NCBI GenBank assembly: GCA_023512835.1 | Contig: CM042092.1 | Coordinates: 7,751,293 to 7,815,292 of the forward strand | Direction: 5' to 3' | Length of the DNA stretch: 64,000 bases | DNA from: Taxillus chinensis | Taxonomy: Eukaryota; Streptophyta; Magnoliopsida; Santalales; Loranthaceae | Shown here: piece by piece, positions 40,143-50,617 of the stretch | Layout of the letters: the number at the start of each line of letters is the position of its first letter | Position numbering within the stretch: position 1 is the first letter of the stretch | Notes under the pieces: model-generated | Database searches by the model: none | What the model saw: only the letters and a program-made list of their open reading frames with translations | What the model was told of the DNA's origin: nothing | Program-made: the position numbers and the translations under genes

Positions 40143-41515
40143 TTGTCTTTTCTGTAATAGTTAGCCATTAATACTCGTTTTGAAAGTTACATCTTTCGAA
40201 ATATTTTAAATTATTTCAAAACCAATTTAGGACGTTCAATCAAACACAGTTTAAACGGTATTATATTTGATTGAATCATCCGTGCTACTTATTCAAATAC
40301 ATGCATGTATATGAAAAAAATTATTAATTAATCGTCAAAGATACATTGTAATTAAAAAACAAAATTACATGATTGATGTTGAAAAGTTGACAAAAACTTA
40401 AACGAGTTTTATATCTAAAGCTGATAATTTTATTATACTTATGAAATATAATTTTAACGATTAATAATTTTAATTTTATCATCACAGATTTATTTTAAAA
40501 TTTTAAATTCAACATACTATAATTAATACTAAAAACATATATTCGTGTAATCTCATAATTTTTATTAATATTTGGTATATGCTTTTTATTACTAATTAAT
40601 AGGAGTTGAAATATTCTAAAAAAACATATTTAAGGAAAATATAATGAAAGGGAACATTACATTTCAATTATAAAAATAAAATTTCCTCCCGGTATTCATT
40701 TGTGAACAATATATATGAATCATATATATTGTTTTAAAGTAAATTTATACAAATTTTCTAAATATTAAATGATACGTATAATATATTTTTTATTTGTTTA
40801 ACTAAATCAATTGGTTTGCACACGATAATTTTATTTTATGATATATCTGAATTTTGAGCACTGACATATAGAAAACACAAGGAGAAAACGATTTCACTAA
40901 ACACGAGAATAAGCAAATTCTTGCTACTTTGATTTTTAAAATGTCACTTTATTATTATTATTACGAATATTATTTAATAAAAAATATGAATGCAATAATT
41001 ACAACAAGAGTCACTACAAATTTATAAACGAAAAATGAAAATTTATAGATAAAAAATCAGTAACAAATTTAATATCAAAGTTCACTAATATTTTATTAAC
41101 TTTAATAATTTAATCAGAATCATTTATGATTCGATAAAAATCAATAAAATACCGAAAAACGAAATATTTGCGTGACCATACTTGTATCGTTTGCTGCCTG
41201 ACCAATAACTCAGAACATTAATATTGATTTTTTTTTTATATTTTTTAAAATAATACTTCTTAAAATTTTATTTATTTTTTTAAAATTCTATATTCTCTTC
41301 ACTATAATTTTTCTATTATATTAAAATTGTATTCTTAATTTTTTATTTATTACTTTTTTTATATTTAATATAACCAATCAAAAATTTATATGCGTCTAAT
41401 TTTTTTTTAAAATAAATAGTAAATATTTAAATATATTATTTATTTTTAAAATTTTATTTTAAGAAAACTGATTATAGATGATTATTTTTATTAAAATTTT
41501 AAAAATATTTCTTAA

Positions 41516-41520
<5 letters not shown>

Positions 41521-41564
<44 letters not shown>
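41521..41564. repeat. (TA)22 microsatellite
   Basis: A perfect TA run of about 44 nt in AT-rich intergenic DNA. Confidence 0.9.
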
Positions 41565-41567
<3 letters not shown>

Positions 41568-42145
41568 GAAACTCAATGTATGTGAATGCTCTTAATGCGG
41601 CAGCCATGTATGTTCAAATATTATATTAGTTGGAGCAACGGTCGAAATAAAGTAGCTAGCTTGACCTTTCGCAAGTCGCGAAATAATTTTCCTTTATGGG
41701 CGTGGAATTAATGGAATAGAAGTTTTGTTTGTTTGTTTGCTTTGCTTTGCTTTGTTTATTCAAAAATCAAAACCTAGCCTACCCTAAAAAACGACAACTC
41801 GATAGTGGGGATCGATGGTAATAAATATGATAAGCACTTATTTTGATACTATAGTTATATGTTAATTAGAAGGAAACAAACGGAGAATATTAAAGTCAAA
41901 TATGATTAAACCGACTCAAAATGATTTACGGGTTACATGTATACGATTAAGTTCCCAACCTAAACAGCCCACTCGTATATACGTAGTAGGAAACATTGCA
42001 ATTACTACTAATAGAGTTTCATTTAAAAAAGGCAGTGGTTAATTACTCTGATACTGGGTTCAGAACAATTTAACATGGGCGTAGATTTGTAATTACGTTT
42101 AATTTCATTGAAGATTATTGCAAAGACAATGACTTCATTCCCGAA

Positions 42146-42148
<3 letters not shown>

Positions 42149-42193
<45 letters not shown>
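42149..42193. repeat. (TA)n microsatellite
   Basis: A near-perfect TA run of about 45 nt upstream of the CIPK gene. Confidence 0.9.
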
Positions 42194-42196
<3 letters not shown>

Positions 42197-42540
42197 CTAA
42201 TAAAATAAAAAAAAACTTTTCAAGTTTCATTTTCAACAAATTAAATAAAACCTCAAAAATCTGTTTTACTGTTTCTAAAATAAATTTACTATATATATAT
42301 ATATATAAAAGATTGATCCATAATTTTTTTTTTCTTTCTATATCCAAATATTTGATGGAGAAAATTTCAACCTCAGATGACTAAAATCTATAATGTATAA
42401 TAGAAAACACACACACACACACACATATATATATATGCACACTCAATCAGAAAATATCATCTTTTTTTAAAAAATATTGTAATATAATGATGATTGTGGT
42501 AAGTGTCGCCTTCTCATTGGGTGGCGTGTAATATGAACGA

Positions 42541-42684
42541 AAACGTTCGGCGGATGTGCATGTGTCTGTGTGCGGCCCAGCCCAAGGTTTGTCAAGTGTC
42601 ATGTCATCAACTGAGCCGACGTCTCTTAACCCAATCATACAACCCCAACGCGACACTACTACCTTAGTAACAACTACTGTGTGT

Positions 42685-42719
<35 letters not shown>

Positions 42720-42996
42720 CCACGCGCACCCTTCCTTTTCAGTTCGTTTATAGATATACTTGTTCGTCTCTCCCTCGTTCTCACTCCCCTTAGTCACCAT
42801 GGATTCGCCAAGGACCACAATCTCCTCCTCCGTGCTTCTCTTTGATTCGACCATCACTCGCTGTCGATCGTCCGATACCACATCTAACCACTCGCTGTTT
42901 GAATTGTGATTTTTGAATTGTGATCACTAAGTCACACACATACAGAGGACAGAGACGAGAGAGACAGAGAGACAGAGACGAGAGAGGGAGAGAGAG
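42541..42996 (+). promoter_or_regulatory. CIPK promoter and leader with (GT)n(CT)n
   Basis: Upstream of the CIPK start there is a compound GT/CT repeat at about 42679-42717 and a TATA-like TTTATAGATATA at about 42747. A start site near 42775-42785 would fit the TATA spacing and give a leader of about 215 nt. The last 60 nt before the ATG are a purine-rich GAGA repeat. The start site is inferred, not shown. Confidence 0.45.
42799..42909 (+). CDS. Upstream ORF (36 codons) in the CIPK leader
   Basis: An ATG in good context (GTCACCATGG) opens a 36-codon frame beginning MDSPRTTISSSV and ending SNHSLFEL before TGA. It closes 87 nt before the CIPK ATG and does not overlap it. If transcription starts near the TATA-like box, ribosomes would meet this ORF first, which could lower kinase translation. 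The peptide matches nothing I know. The ORF is certain; its translation and role are inference. Confidence 0.45.
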   Translation: MDSPRTTISSSVLLFDSTITRCRSSDTTSNHSLFEL

Positions 42997-44268
42997 ATGG
43001 AGGTGGAAGAGGGTGGGAGGAAAGTGCTGTTTGGAAAGTACGAGATGGGGAGGTTGCTGGGGCAAGGGACATTCGCAAAGGTGTACCACGGGAAGAGCAC
43101 GGGGACGGGGGAGAGCGTGGCGATCAAGGTAATCAACAAGGAGCGGGTGAAGAAAGAAGGCATGATGGGGCAGATCAAGAGGGAGATCTCGGTGATGCAC
43201 CTGGTGCGTCACCCCAACGTGGTGGAGCTCCGGGAGGTGATGGCCACCAAGACCAAGATCTTCTTCGTGATGGAGTACGTCCGCGGCGGCGAGCTCTTCG
43301 CCCGGATCGCCCGCGGCCGCCTCAAGGAGGACGTCGCCCGCCGCTACTTCCAGCAGCTCGTCAGCGCCGTCGACTACTGCCACAGCCGGGGCGTCTCCCA
43401 CCGCGACCTCAAGCCCGAGAACCTCCTCGTCGACCACAACGGCGACCTCAAGATCTCCGACTTCGGCCTCTCCGCCCTCCCCGAGCAGCTCCTCAACGAC
43501 GGCCTCCTCCACACCCAGTGCGGCACTCCGGCGTACGTCGCCCCGGAGGTGTTGAGGAAAAAAGGCTACGACGGCTCCAAGGCCGACATCTGGTCCTGCG
43601 GTGTCATCCTCTTCGTCCTCCTCGCAGGTTACCTCCCTTTCCAGGCCGACAACGTCATGAAGTTGTACCGCAAGGTTTTCAAGGCGGAGTTCGACTACCC
43701 CCCGTGGTTCTCGCCCGACTCCAAGCGCCTCGTGTCCAGGCTCCTCGTCGCTGACCCCAACCGGAGAGCCACGGTTCCGGCTATCACCCGGACGCCGTGG
43801 TTCCGGAAGTCTCTCTCGGTGGCCCCGGCCGCCGCGTTCGCGGCGGACGACGAGTCGGAGAAATCGAGTAGTAAGTCGCCGGCGTTCTTCAACGCCTTCG
43901 AGTTCATCTCGTCGATGTCGTCGGGGTTCGACCTGTCGAGCCTGTTCGAGTGCGAGAGGAAGGCGGGGTCGATGTTCACGTCGAGGTGTTCGGCGGCGGC
44001 GATCGTGGCGAGGATCGAGAGGGCGGCGGAGGAGCTCCGGCTTCGGGTGGCCAAGGTGAAGGATTTCAAAGTGTGGCTGCAGGGGCCGCCGCCGGAGGGT
44101 CTGAAATGGCCGCTGTCGATCACGGCGGAGGTGTTCGAGGTGGCGCCCGAGGTGTCCATCGTCGAGCTGTCCAAGTCCGCCGGCGATCCGCTGGAGTACG
44201 CCAAGTTCTGCGAGGAGCACGTCCGACCAGCCCTCCAGGACATCGTCTGGAGCTGGCAGGGCGGCTAA
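42997..44268 (+). CDS. CIPK5: CBL-interacting protein kinase, CIPK5-like, intronless
   Basis: CIPKs (SnRK3 kinases) are serine/threonine kinases that calcium-loaded CBL sensors recruit and activate, often at membranes, to control ion transport and stress responses. This single exon encodes 423 aa. The kinase domain spans residues about 15-270: glycine loop GQGTFAKV (22-29), ATP lysine in VAIK (44), HRDLKPEN with catalytic Asp137, DFG at 155-157, and an activation loop ending GTPAYVAPE. The NAF/FISL motif ([20 protein letters not shown]) places NAF at about 299-301, followed by a PPI-type region to the C-terminus ([27 protein letters not shown]). The N-terminal [15 protein letters not shown] and the exact NAF segment fit CIPK5 best, with CIPK25 the nearest alternative. 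The intronless form fits that clade. The coding sequence is strikingly GC-rich beside AT-rich flanks, which creates a 476-codon antisense shadow frame. Confidence 0.95.
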   Translation: MEVEEGGRKVLFGKYEMGRLLGQGTFAKVYHGKSTGTGESVAIKVINKERVKKEGMMGQIKREISVMHLVRHPNVVELREVMATKTKIFFVMEYVRGGELFARIARGRLKEDVARRYFQQLVSAVDYCHSRGVSHRDLKPENLLVDHNGDLKISDFGLSALPEQLLNDGLLHTQCGTPAYVAPEVLRKKGYDGSKADIWSCGVILFVLLAGYLPFQADNVMKLYRKVFKAEFDYPPWFSPDSKRLVSRLLVADPNRRATVPAITRTPWFRKSLSVAPAAAFAADDESEKSSSKSPAFFNAFEFISSMSSGFDLSSLFECERKAGSMFTSRCSAAAIVARIERAAEELRLRVAKVKDFKVWLQGPPPEGLKWPLSITAEVFEVAPEVSIVELSKSAGDPLEYAKFCEEHVRPALQDIVWSWQGG

Positions 44269-44360
44269 CGTTAAACTTGACGGCGGTAACGGTGAAGTTT
44301 CGAACCAGACAGAATTTTCGGGGTTTTTTTTTTTTTTTGGGTTTTGCTTTTGCGTTGGAA

Positions 44361-44393
<33 letters not shown>

Positions 44394-44672
44394 TATGTTC
44401 CTTTTGTCTGTGTCTGCCTTGCTATTTTGCTACTGCTACCAGAAAAAGCGGCTTTTTAACTCTGTTCTGGATGATTCGTATGTTAAAAGGTGGCATTGTT
44501 TGATGAGATGTACATGATTCGTATTAAAAATATATTGTGCTCCTGCCTTTCTAAGCAGAAATTTTTATGTATCCAAAATTTGACATTAATGAGAGTGATG
44601 CAAAACAGCCACTCACATGTTTTTAAAACAGTATTTGAATTCTCAGCCCTTGTATTGTGTTTTGAAAACTTC

Positions 44673-44708
<36 letters not shown>

Positions 44709-46320
44709 GGATAAGAGACCTCAATTGACCAAAAAAAATGTGACAAATAGAGAGCAATTTTACCTGGTGTTAGCAAATTGAGTAAAGCAGGAGTTAAAAG
44801 TAGCAGCATTTTTTGGCCGATAGCAAATGCCTGTGGCCGGTGAGAGCGTGGGGTTGGATGCATTTTACAATGAGAGAAAGTAGGAAAACACAATTTATTT
44901 TAAACAAAATAAAAGTGCAAATATTACTAAAATAAAAATAGCAATCTCTTTGATTATGGAGAACTGCAGTGAAATTTTTATAACTCCCACGGCAGCTTTT
45001 TCAAATTTAATAAAAAAGTTTTAAAATCTCTCCCTTCATACTTCATTTTAACAAAATAACATATTAAAAATAGTATTCTTTTAAATATAACCTATGCTAT
45101 TTCCTCTCCACCCTTTAAACAATCATATTTTTCTTTTCGATAATATTTTAATCAAGTAACAAAAGTAAATGGTTAAAAAAAAAGCTTTTAAAAAAACGAG
45201 TTTTTAAAATAACAACAAAAACAATTTTAGAAAACATGACCTGAGAGGAGGTGTAGGACTTTTCCTTCTTTTCCATTTCTAATTCTTTTACATCTCATAA
45301 AAAAATAATACAAATATTATATAATTAACTAATAGAGAGTATGGTTAGAATAAATCATTTAAAATAGCTAACTAAAAAATAAAGGAGTACGAATATACTC
45401 TAATAATAATAACAGCAACAATTTTTTTTTAATTTTAAATTTTAAAAATTAAATTAAGCCCCATAAAAATTTAATTTGTTTACAACCTATTGTTCCTGGG
45501 ATTTAGAATATTATAGGAATAGTATTTTAGATTTTTATGAAAAAAAAATTAGATAATATCTTGGCTCCTCTTGATTTAAAACCTTGACTCTGTCTTAAGC
45601 CTCATAAAAAATTTAAATTTAAATTTAAAATTTTAAAAAATATAACACGTTAAAAAATAAATAGATGAAATAACATTTTATTACATATATAACATTGTTC
45701 ATGATATTAATTTTTTTGAAAACGGAATCACATTAACAATTGTTTGATTTTATTTTATTTTATTTTTTATGTAGCAGAAACGTTCGAAGTATTTTTGAAG
45801 ACGCGAGAACAACTTTGATATTTTTTCAGGACAAAAACAAAAACAGTAGGATATGTCGTATTCGGCTCACGTTAAGGACAATTATATGTCGGAATGGTTC
45901 AACTTCTTCCAGTATACCCGGCTAGCTACTTGACCCATATCTTTGTTTGCTTCCTCGTACGATGCTGCCTGGTTTCATACCTGTGCAATTTCTATTGGAC
46001 TATGCACGCAATCATTTTGGGGGTCGATTTCAAGTTATCCTAATTAACTGTCTAAAATAATGACAAGAAATGCTGCTTCGAGGGGGGGTATGTATCATGT
46101 ATGCATGCGCAGGGCAGCATGGGTAGGCAGAGAGTGGCTTTCTGTCGCTGTTTTGAGTGCCTCTTATCCATGTATCTGTGGTTGAAACTAGGTGCCACAA
46201 CAAATCATGGAGGCACTTGGTTTGACGGAATGGCTTTAAAACTCATCGCCACAGGTTTAACAAAAAATAAACATTAATATATATAATCATGCTACATAGG
46301 ATCAAATTCTAATGTCCCTA
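44269..46320. other. Intergenic DNA after the CIPK gene
   Basis: The first 200-300 nt are the presumed CIPK 3' UTR; no clear AATAAA was found. An (AT)n run lies at about 44360-44388 and an (ATT)n run at about 44673-44708. The rest is AT-rich with no recognised gene. Confidence 0.5.
44673..44708. repeat. (ATT)n microsatellite
   Basis: About 12 perfect ATT units downstream of the CIPK gene. Confidence 0.9.
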
Positions 46321-46645
46321 TTATTGTTGGCCTTCAATGTTGGATGCATGTGAGGCAACTTTGTTCAGCATTTCAGCTCGATATATTAATTAATTAATAG
46401 AATAAATATGTGACAAAAACTATAAACATATATGCTATATACATGTAGTAGGAAATAGGAATGTTACTAAAAACTATAAGTTATATCCACGTAGGCCTTT
46501 AATGTTAGATTATACATGTGGCAAAACATTTCAGCTGGATATATTAATTAATTAATGTCATAAATATGTGCCAAAATCTATATAGAGCTTCAATATATAT
46601 ACACATATAGGTTACATGCATGTAGGAATGTCATTTGGTGCTTTA
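46320..46645. repeat. Imperfect tandem repeat, unit about 160-170 bp
   Basis: Two adjacent related units share CATTTCAGCT, then GATATATTAATTAATTAAT, then ATAAATATGTG and CATGTAG followed by GGAATGT. The CATTTCAGCT marker is at about 46370 and 46527. The sequence is AT-rich and non-coding. Confidence 0.65.
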
Positions 46646-46659
46646 ATATACATATTAAA

Positions 46660-46770
46660 ATGGAGCTCCAAAATTTGTCCTTTCTAGCTAGTTTCTGTCT
46701 TATTTTAGCGACTGAATTGACAAACATTAAGAGCCAAACATTTGATTATTATGGGCGATTAGAAATCAAA
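46660..46770 (+). pseudogene. Possible remnant of a secreted-protein first exon (T2 RNase-like?)
   Basis: An ATG-started frame begins MELQNLSFLASFCLILATEL, a hydrophobic stretch like a signal peptide. It continues to SQTFDYYG, which resembles the FDYY/FDYF start of mature plant T2 ribonucleases. The expected QWP continuation is missing and the frame runs into low-complexity A-rich sequence. The identification is weak and could be chance. Confidence 0.2.
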
Positions 46771-47310
46771 ACATATGCTCGGAAATCACAAAACGCAAAA
46801 AAAAAAAAGAGAGATCATGTTTGGGAGCCGAACAATAATAATAATAAATATAAAAACACATGCCCAGATTTTTTTTTTTCAGTACTACACACGCAAGAAC
46901 ATGCTTTCGTTCGGCCCAAATTTCATGGGCTAACTCTAACTCTTCTAAAAAAAATGGGCCTTTTGTAAAACGTATGGGCTTGGCAGACCCAAAATAATTT
47001 CAACTAGTAATGTTTCCAATATGATGAAGCCCATAATGAGTCCATATAAATTTTCTAAAACCTGAGGAACCCTGTATACAAAACCTCAAATCCTGTTAAA
47101 AAAAGATAGAGCCTCAAACCCATGAGCTTGTCAAGTAATGCCCTATGTAATGACTTGAACTCGAGTTTGAGGCGTAATAATCCATCCGTACGTTATTAGG
47201 TTGTTTACGAATAGGCACAATGAATGGAAAGCCCTACCAACACCTATGAATTGCACGTAAAGACATACAGACAGATTGAAAACATACAGAAATTTCTAAT
47301 GCTTTACTGC
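46771..47310. other. Intergenic DNA
   Basis: Beyond an A-rich patch and short AAT repeats near 46840, no feature was recognised. Confidence 0.4.
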
Positions 47311-47668
47311 TAAGGGCTTTTGCAGCCTAAGGCTGTCGCTTGAGGTCCTCATTTTTTGGGGCCTCCATTTTCTTTTTTTGCATAATATACTTTAGATGTT
47401 AACCGGGCCTTTTTTAGCTATATTTATTTATTTATATATACATATATTTCTTACCTTTCGACAGTTGAGGGGTTTAGGATAGAGGGGTGGGCTGTGATTC
47501 TGGCTTTAACATTCTTTCCAATGTTTTATAACACTGTTTTTTTGTCTTTAATTTTGTATTGGTGGTTTAAAGTTTTGATAGAAAAAAATTAAGGTATACA
47601 TATACAAGGGGCCTCGCTGTAAAATTTGGCTTAGGGCCACCCAAATGTCAGGGCCGGCCCTAGCAGTA
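47305..47668. mobile_element. MITE-like element with GGGC-type inverted ends
   Basis: The left edge reads TACTGCTAAGGGC and the right edge, reverse-complemented, reads TACTGCTAGGGCC, giving imperfect inverted ends about 350 bp apart. Inner sequences also pair in style, with GGGGCCTCC near the left and GGGGCCTCGC near the right. The size and GGGCC-rich ends suggest a small non-autonomous DNA transposon. I could not identify a clear target-site duplication, so the boundaries and family are uncertain. Confidence 0.45.
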
Positions 47669-48901
47669 GAAACACTAGTAAGACAACATACGGGGGCCAG
47701 CCATACATAAATCCAGAGTAAAGGCACACATGACATTGATGCACCACTTGCGATAGCTATCTGAGACTCTGAATAAGTGCTCATCAAACTTCTTATGAAA
47801 ACCTTGCCATAAGAGAAAGTGAAGAGGTCTCTTAGTAGTGCTCTATGGAATGTAAGACACCTCGGCTCATTTGCTACCCATTGCTTTTGGATTGGAGACA
47901 ACAACATACAGCTCTTTGATTTTGTGTTTCGAATGGAGTAGAATGGGTGCTTTTTCGGTAGTCCCGTAAGGCCTCTTACCATCTCAATCTCTCCACTCTC
48001 CAGTTCATTTTATAAATTTATTTAATATATCTTTAAATAAACGGCATATTCAACCGTTTACTCGATAATCATTTAATTAAGCTTAATTTGAGTTCAAACT
48101 TGACATTATACAAATTTTATAAGTTATTGTTCAAGTATATAAATTTGACTCGATTTAATTACTGTATAAGAAAAATAATTAATTTATGGATCAATCATGA
48201 TATATACTATATTAGTTATGAATTTATAATAATACTAAGATTCAATTATATATATCATTCTTTTTAAAACTTCACCCATGTGCATTCTAGGCGAGCACTA
48301 TATGTTTCAGACCTTCTGATTTCATATATACATATATATATATATATATATGACCTTTTATTTTATTAGTATATATATAATTAAGCTGTGTTTGATTTGT
48401 CGCACTTGTGATTAAGCATGCAAAGATGATGTTATGAAAATTAGCTTATCCAACGGATCGAAGATTTAAAGACTTTGAAGTTCATAGGCATTTCTAGACT
48501 TTTACCTTTGTTTTTATTCAGAATGTTATACTAAGTTTTTAATTGATATCCTTATTGTTCATTGGCTGGTTGGATGGATCAAGATTTGTTTTTGTTTAGT
48601 TAATGGAATTTATTAAATGTTGAAAAGTTAATATTTTGAGTTTGTTATTGGTAATTAGCCCATGAATAGTTTTTTTTTTTTTTTTAAGAGTGTCTTCTTC
48701 ACAAACAGCTTAACAAAGGAACAGGCTTGTTATTTTCAAATGACAAATTTAATTAACATATTATTTGTTTTCAAATAATATAAAAAAGTTTGTGCCAATG
48801 GTGTTCACATACAAGCTATATAAATGATTATATTACAATACGGTCCTACAGTGTCTCATTCTTAACATGATATTTTTGAATTTACATTTATGATTTAAAT
48901 T

Positions 48902-48956
48902 AAAATTTTATTTAACTGTATCTTACTGTAATTTTACTACAGTTAAATAAAATTTT
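48902..48956. repeat. Perfect hairpin, 19-bp arms
   Basis: The arms AAAATTTTATTTAACTGTA and its exact reverse complement flank a 17-nt loop. It could be a tiny MITE relic or a chance palindrome in AT-rich DNA. Confidence 0.8.
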
Positions 48957-49483
48957 TATCTAGATCTAACAATTTAGATTAGAAAACATCGGGTTCCATA
49001 TGATCTCATTTTAGTAGAATCCTATATATATATCTTCTGTTTTTGTTTCCTCCATAAAATTGAGCAAAATAAATAAATAAAGGGGGATATACATGTTTTT
49101 TTTTTCATCCACCACACTCCACACCCAGTTTTAGTCTTTTATTTTCGAGTAAAACCGTGTATTAATATTATAAATCAGGGAAGCTGAAACCGCATCAAAA
49201 TAAATACAATCAGTTTGTTTGTGTATTTTTAGCGATAATCCACTTGTTGACATTATTAGTAAAAGGTTTTTTCTATTTTATATAAATAATTATAGCAACT
49301 ACACAAAGGGGCCGAGAAATTGAGTCAGTAGCGATGAGAGGTCCAGAGATGGACTAAATTGGTTCAACACGCACGCGCGAGCATGCATCCATGAGTCCCA
49401 AAACGTTTCGAATCCGCGTCGGCACAGGTCAGCTCGCCTCTGGGCTTTTTAAGTCTTGTCAATACATGCACCACAAGACTCGA

Positions 49484-49487
<4 letters not shown>

Positions 49488-49530
<43 letters not shown>
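49488..49530. repeat. (TA)n microsatellite
   Basis: A perfect alternating TA run of about 43 nt. Confidence 0.9.
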
Positions 49531-49534
<4 letters not shown>

Positions 49535-50100
49535 ATGGGAATCACAAGTTACTCGTGTTTTTTATATTCTTCTTTAAGATTTCGGCTAGCATGCACATGT
49601 TAACGTTGTGGATTTGAAACCACAACGTAAACACATTCATATAAACTCAGTTTTACTACAGTATATGTGTAGTACTAGTGTTTATTAACTGAGTTTCTAA
49701 ACACATTTATTATTGTGTTAGTTTTAGATTTTTTTTTTTATATGTTTTTTCAGCGCATATAGTTGTTGTTATCACAATATAACTAATTAATGTTTTTTAA
49801 AAAAAAAAAAATTAATTTGAAAAGTTATTACGGTGACTAATCATTAAAATGTAATAATTATTTTCGAATAAAAAAATTAAAAATTAAAAATAAGTCTCAT
49901 TCTAAAAGATTCTACAAATAATTTTTTTAAAAAATTTTATAATTTTAATATTTAAAAATAATTAGTTTATTTTAAAATTAAAAACACAGGACAATCAAAC
50001 ATATCGAATTTGATTCTAATGTATGGTAATAATTGCCTGGAATAATTCAGTCTCACATATATGGGCAGGTAGAGGGAAAAAAAGAGTAACTGATACGTAA

Positions 50101-50260
50101 AATCTACCGTCAACGGTGTGGATGACAGTTTCTTCCCTTTAAAATGTTTTTTTAAAGAGTCAAGCATAGTAATTTGGGAATTCCCCACGCGCCCCAATAT
50201 CACCTTTTTCTCTCTCTATATATAATATATTAAATAATATATATATATCTAGGTCGGCAA

Positions 50261-50301
<41 letters not shown>

Positions 50302-50617
50302 CGTGTGTGTGTGCGTGTGGTGTGTGTGTGGCCTAATAAGCGACTAAGCGAACACATATATAATAGCCTCGACTACTTGTTATCTCATATTTTTATATAA
50401 AGACCAAAGAGACGTTTCGTGAGTGCAAGATTTCAAAGTTGACGAGCTATTGCAGCCCCCACATGCAGCTTCCTCCTATTTTCGTATAGACATCAACCTC
50501 TCTCTTAATTTGTGCTTATATATATTATTGGGTTTCCTTCATTTTCCCATTCGCTATTGCAACTTGAGTCTGCTACACACAGGACTGACGACTATAGTAA
50601 ATGTCAAGTTAGCTTCA
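50101..50617 (+). promoter_or_regulatory. WRKY promoter and leader: W-box, TATA box, two small uORFs
   Basis: A TATA box (TTTTATATAAAG, core at about 50394-50400) would put the start site near 50425-50430 and give a leader of about 190 nt. A W-box on the minus strand (TTGACT, plus-strand AGTCAA at 50158-50163) is the binding site of WRKY proteins and suggests self- or cross-regulation. An (AT)n/(GT)n microsatellite lies at about 50263-50320. The leader contains two short upstream ORFs: ATG at 50463 (8 codons, TAG ending at 50489) and ATG at 50601 (3 codons, TAG ending at 50612). The second closes 5 nt before the main ATG. Confidence 0.5.

Larger units (their letters stand above)
37191..42540. 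other. Long AT-rich intergenic region with microsatellites
   Basis: I see no gene here. Landmarks are a G/A-rich patch at about 39190-39310, a poly-T tract at about 39359-39430, an (AT)n/(GT)n microsatellite at about 40091-40141, and (TA)n runs at about 41521-41564, 42149-42193 and 42289-42306. A (CA)n run lies near 42408-42424. ORFs in this stretch are short and low in complexity. Confidence 0.5.
47669..50100. other. Intergenic DNA with simple repeats and a hairpin
   Basis: No gene was recognised. A perfect inverted repeat at 48902-48956 has 19-bp arms (ending AACTGTA and starting TACAGTT) and a 17-nt loop. A (TA)n run lies at 49488-49530. The minus-strand frame at 47548-47982 partly overlaps the MITE-like element and has no domain I recognise. 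Confidence 0.45.

Noticed and set aside
42790..44220. Minus-strand open frame of 476 codons opposite the CIPK gene
   Set aside because: It is rich in Arg, His, Leu and Pro as expected from the antisense of a GC-rich coding sequence, has no known domain, and mirrors the kinase frame exactly.
47548..47982. 144-codon minus-strand frame
   Set aside because: It overlaps the MITE-like element and low-copy flanking DNA, and no family was recognised.
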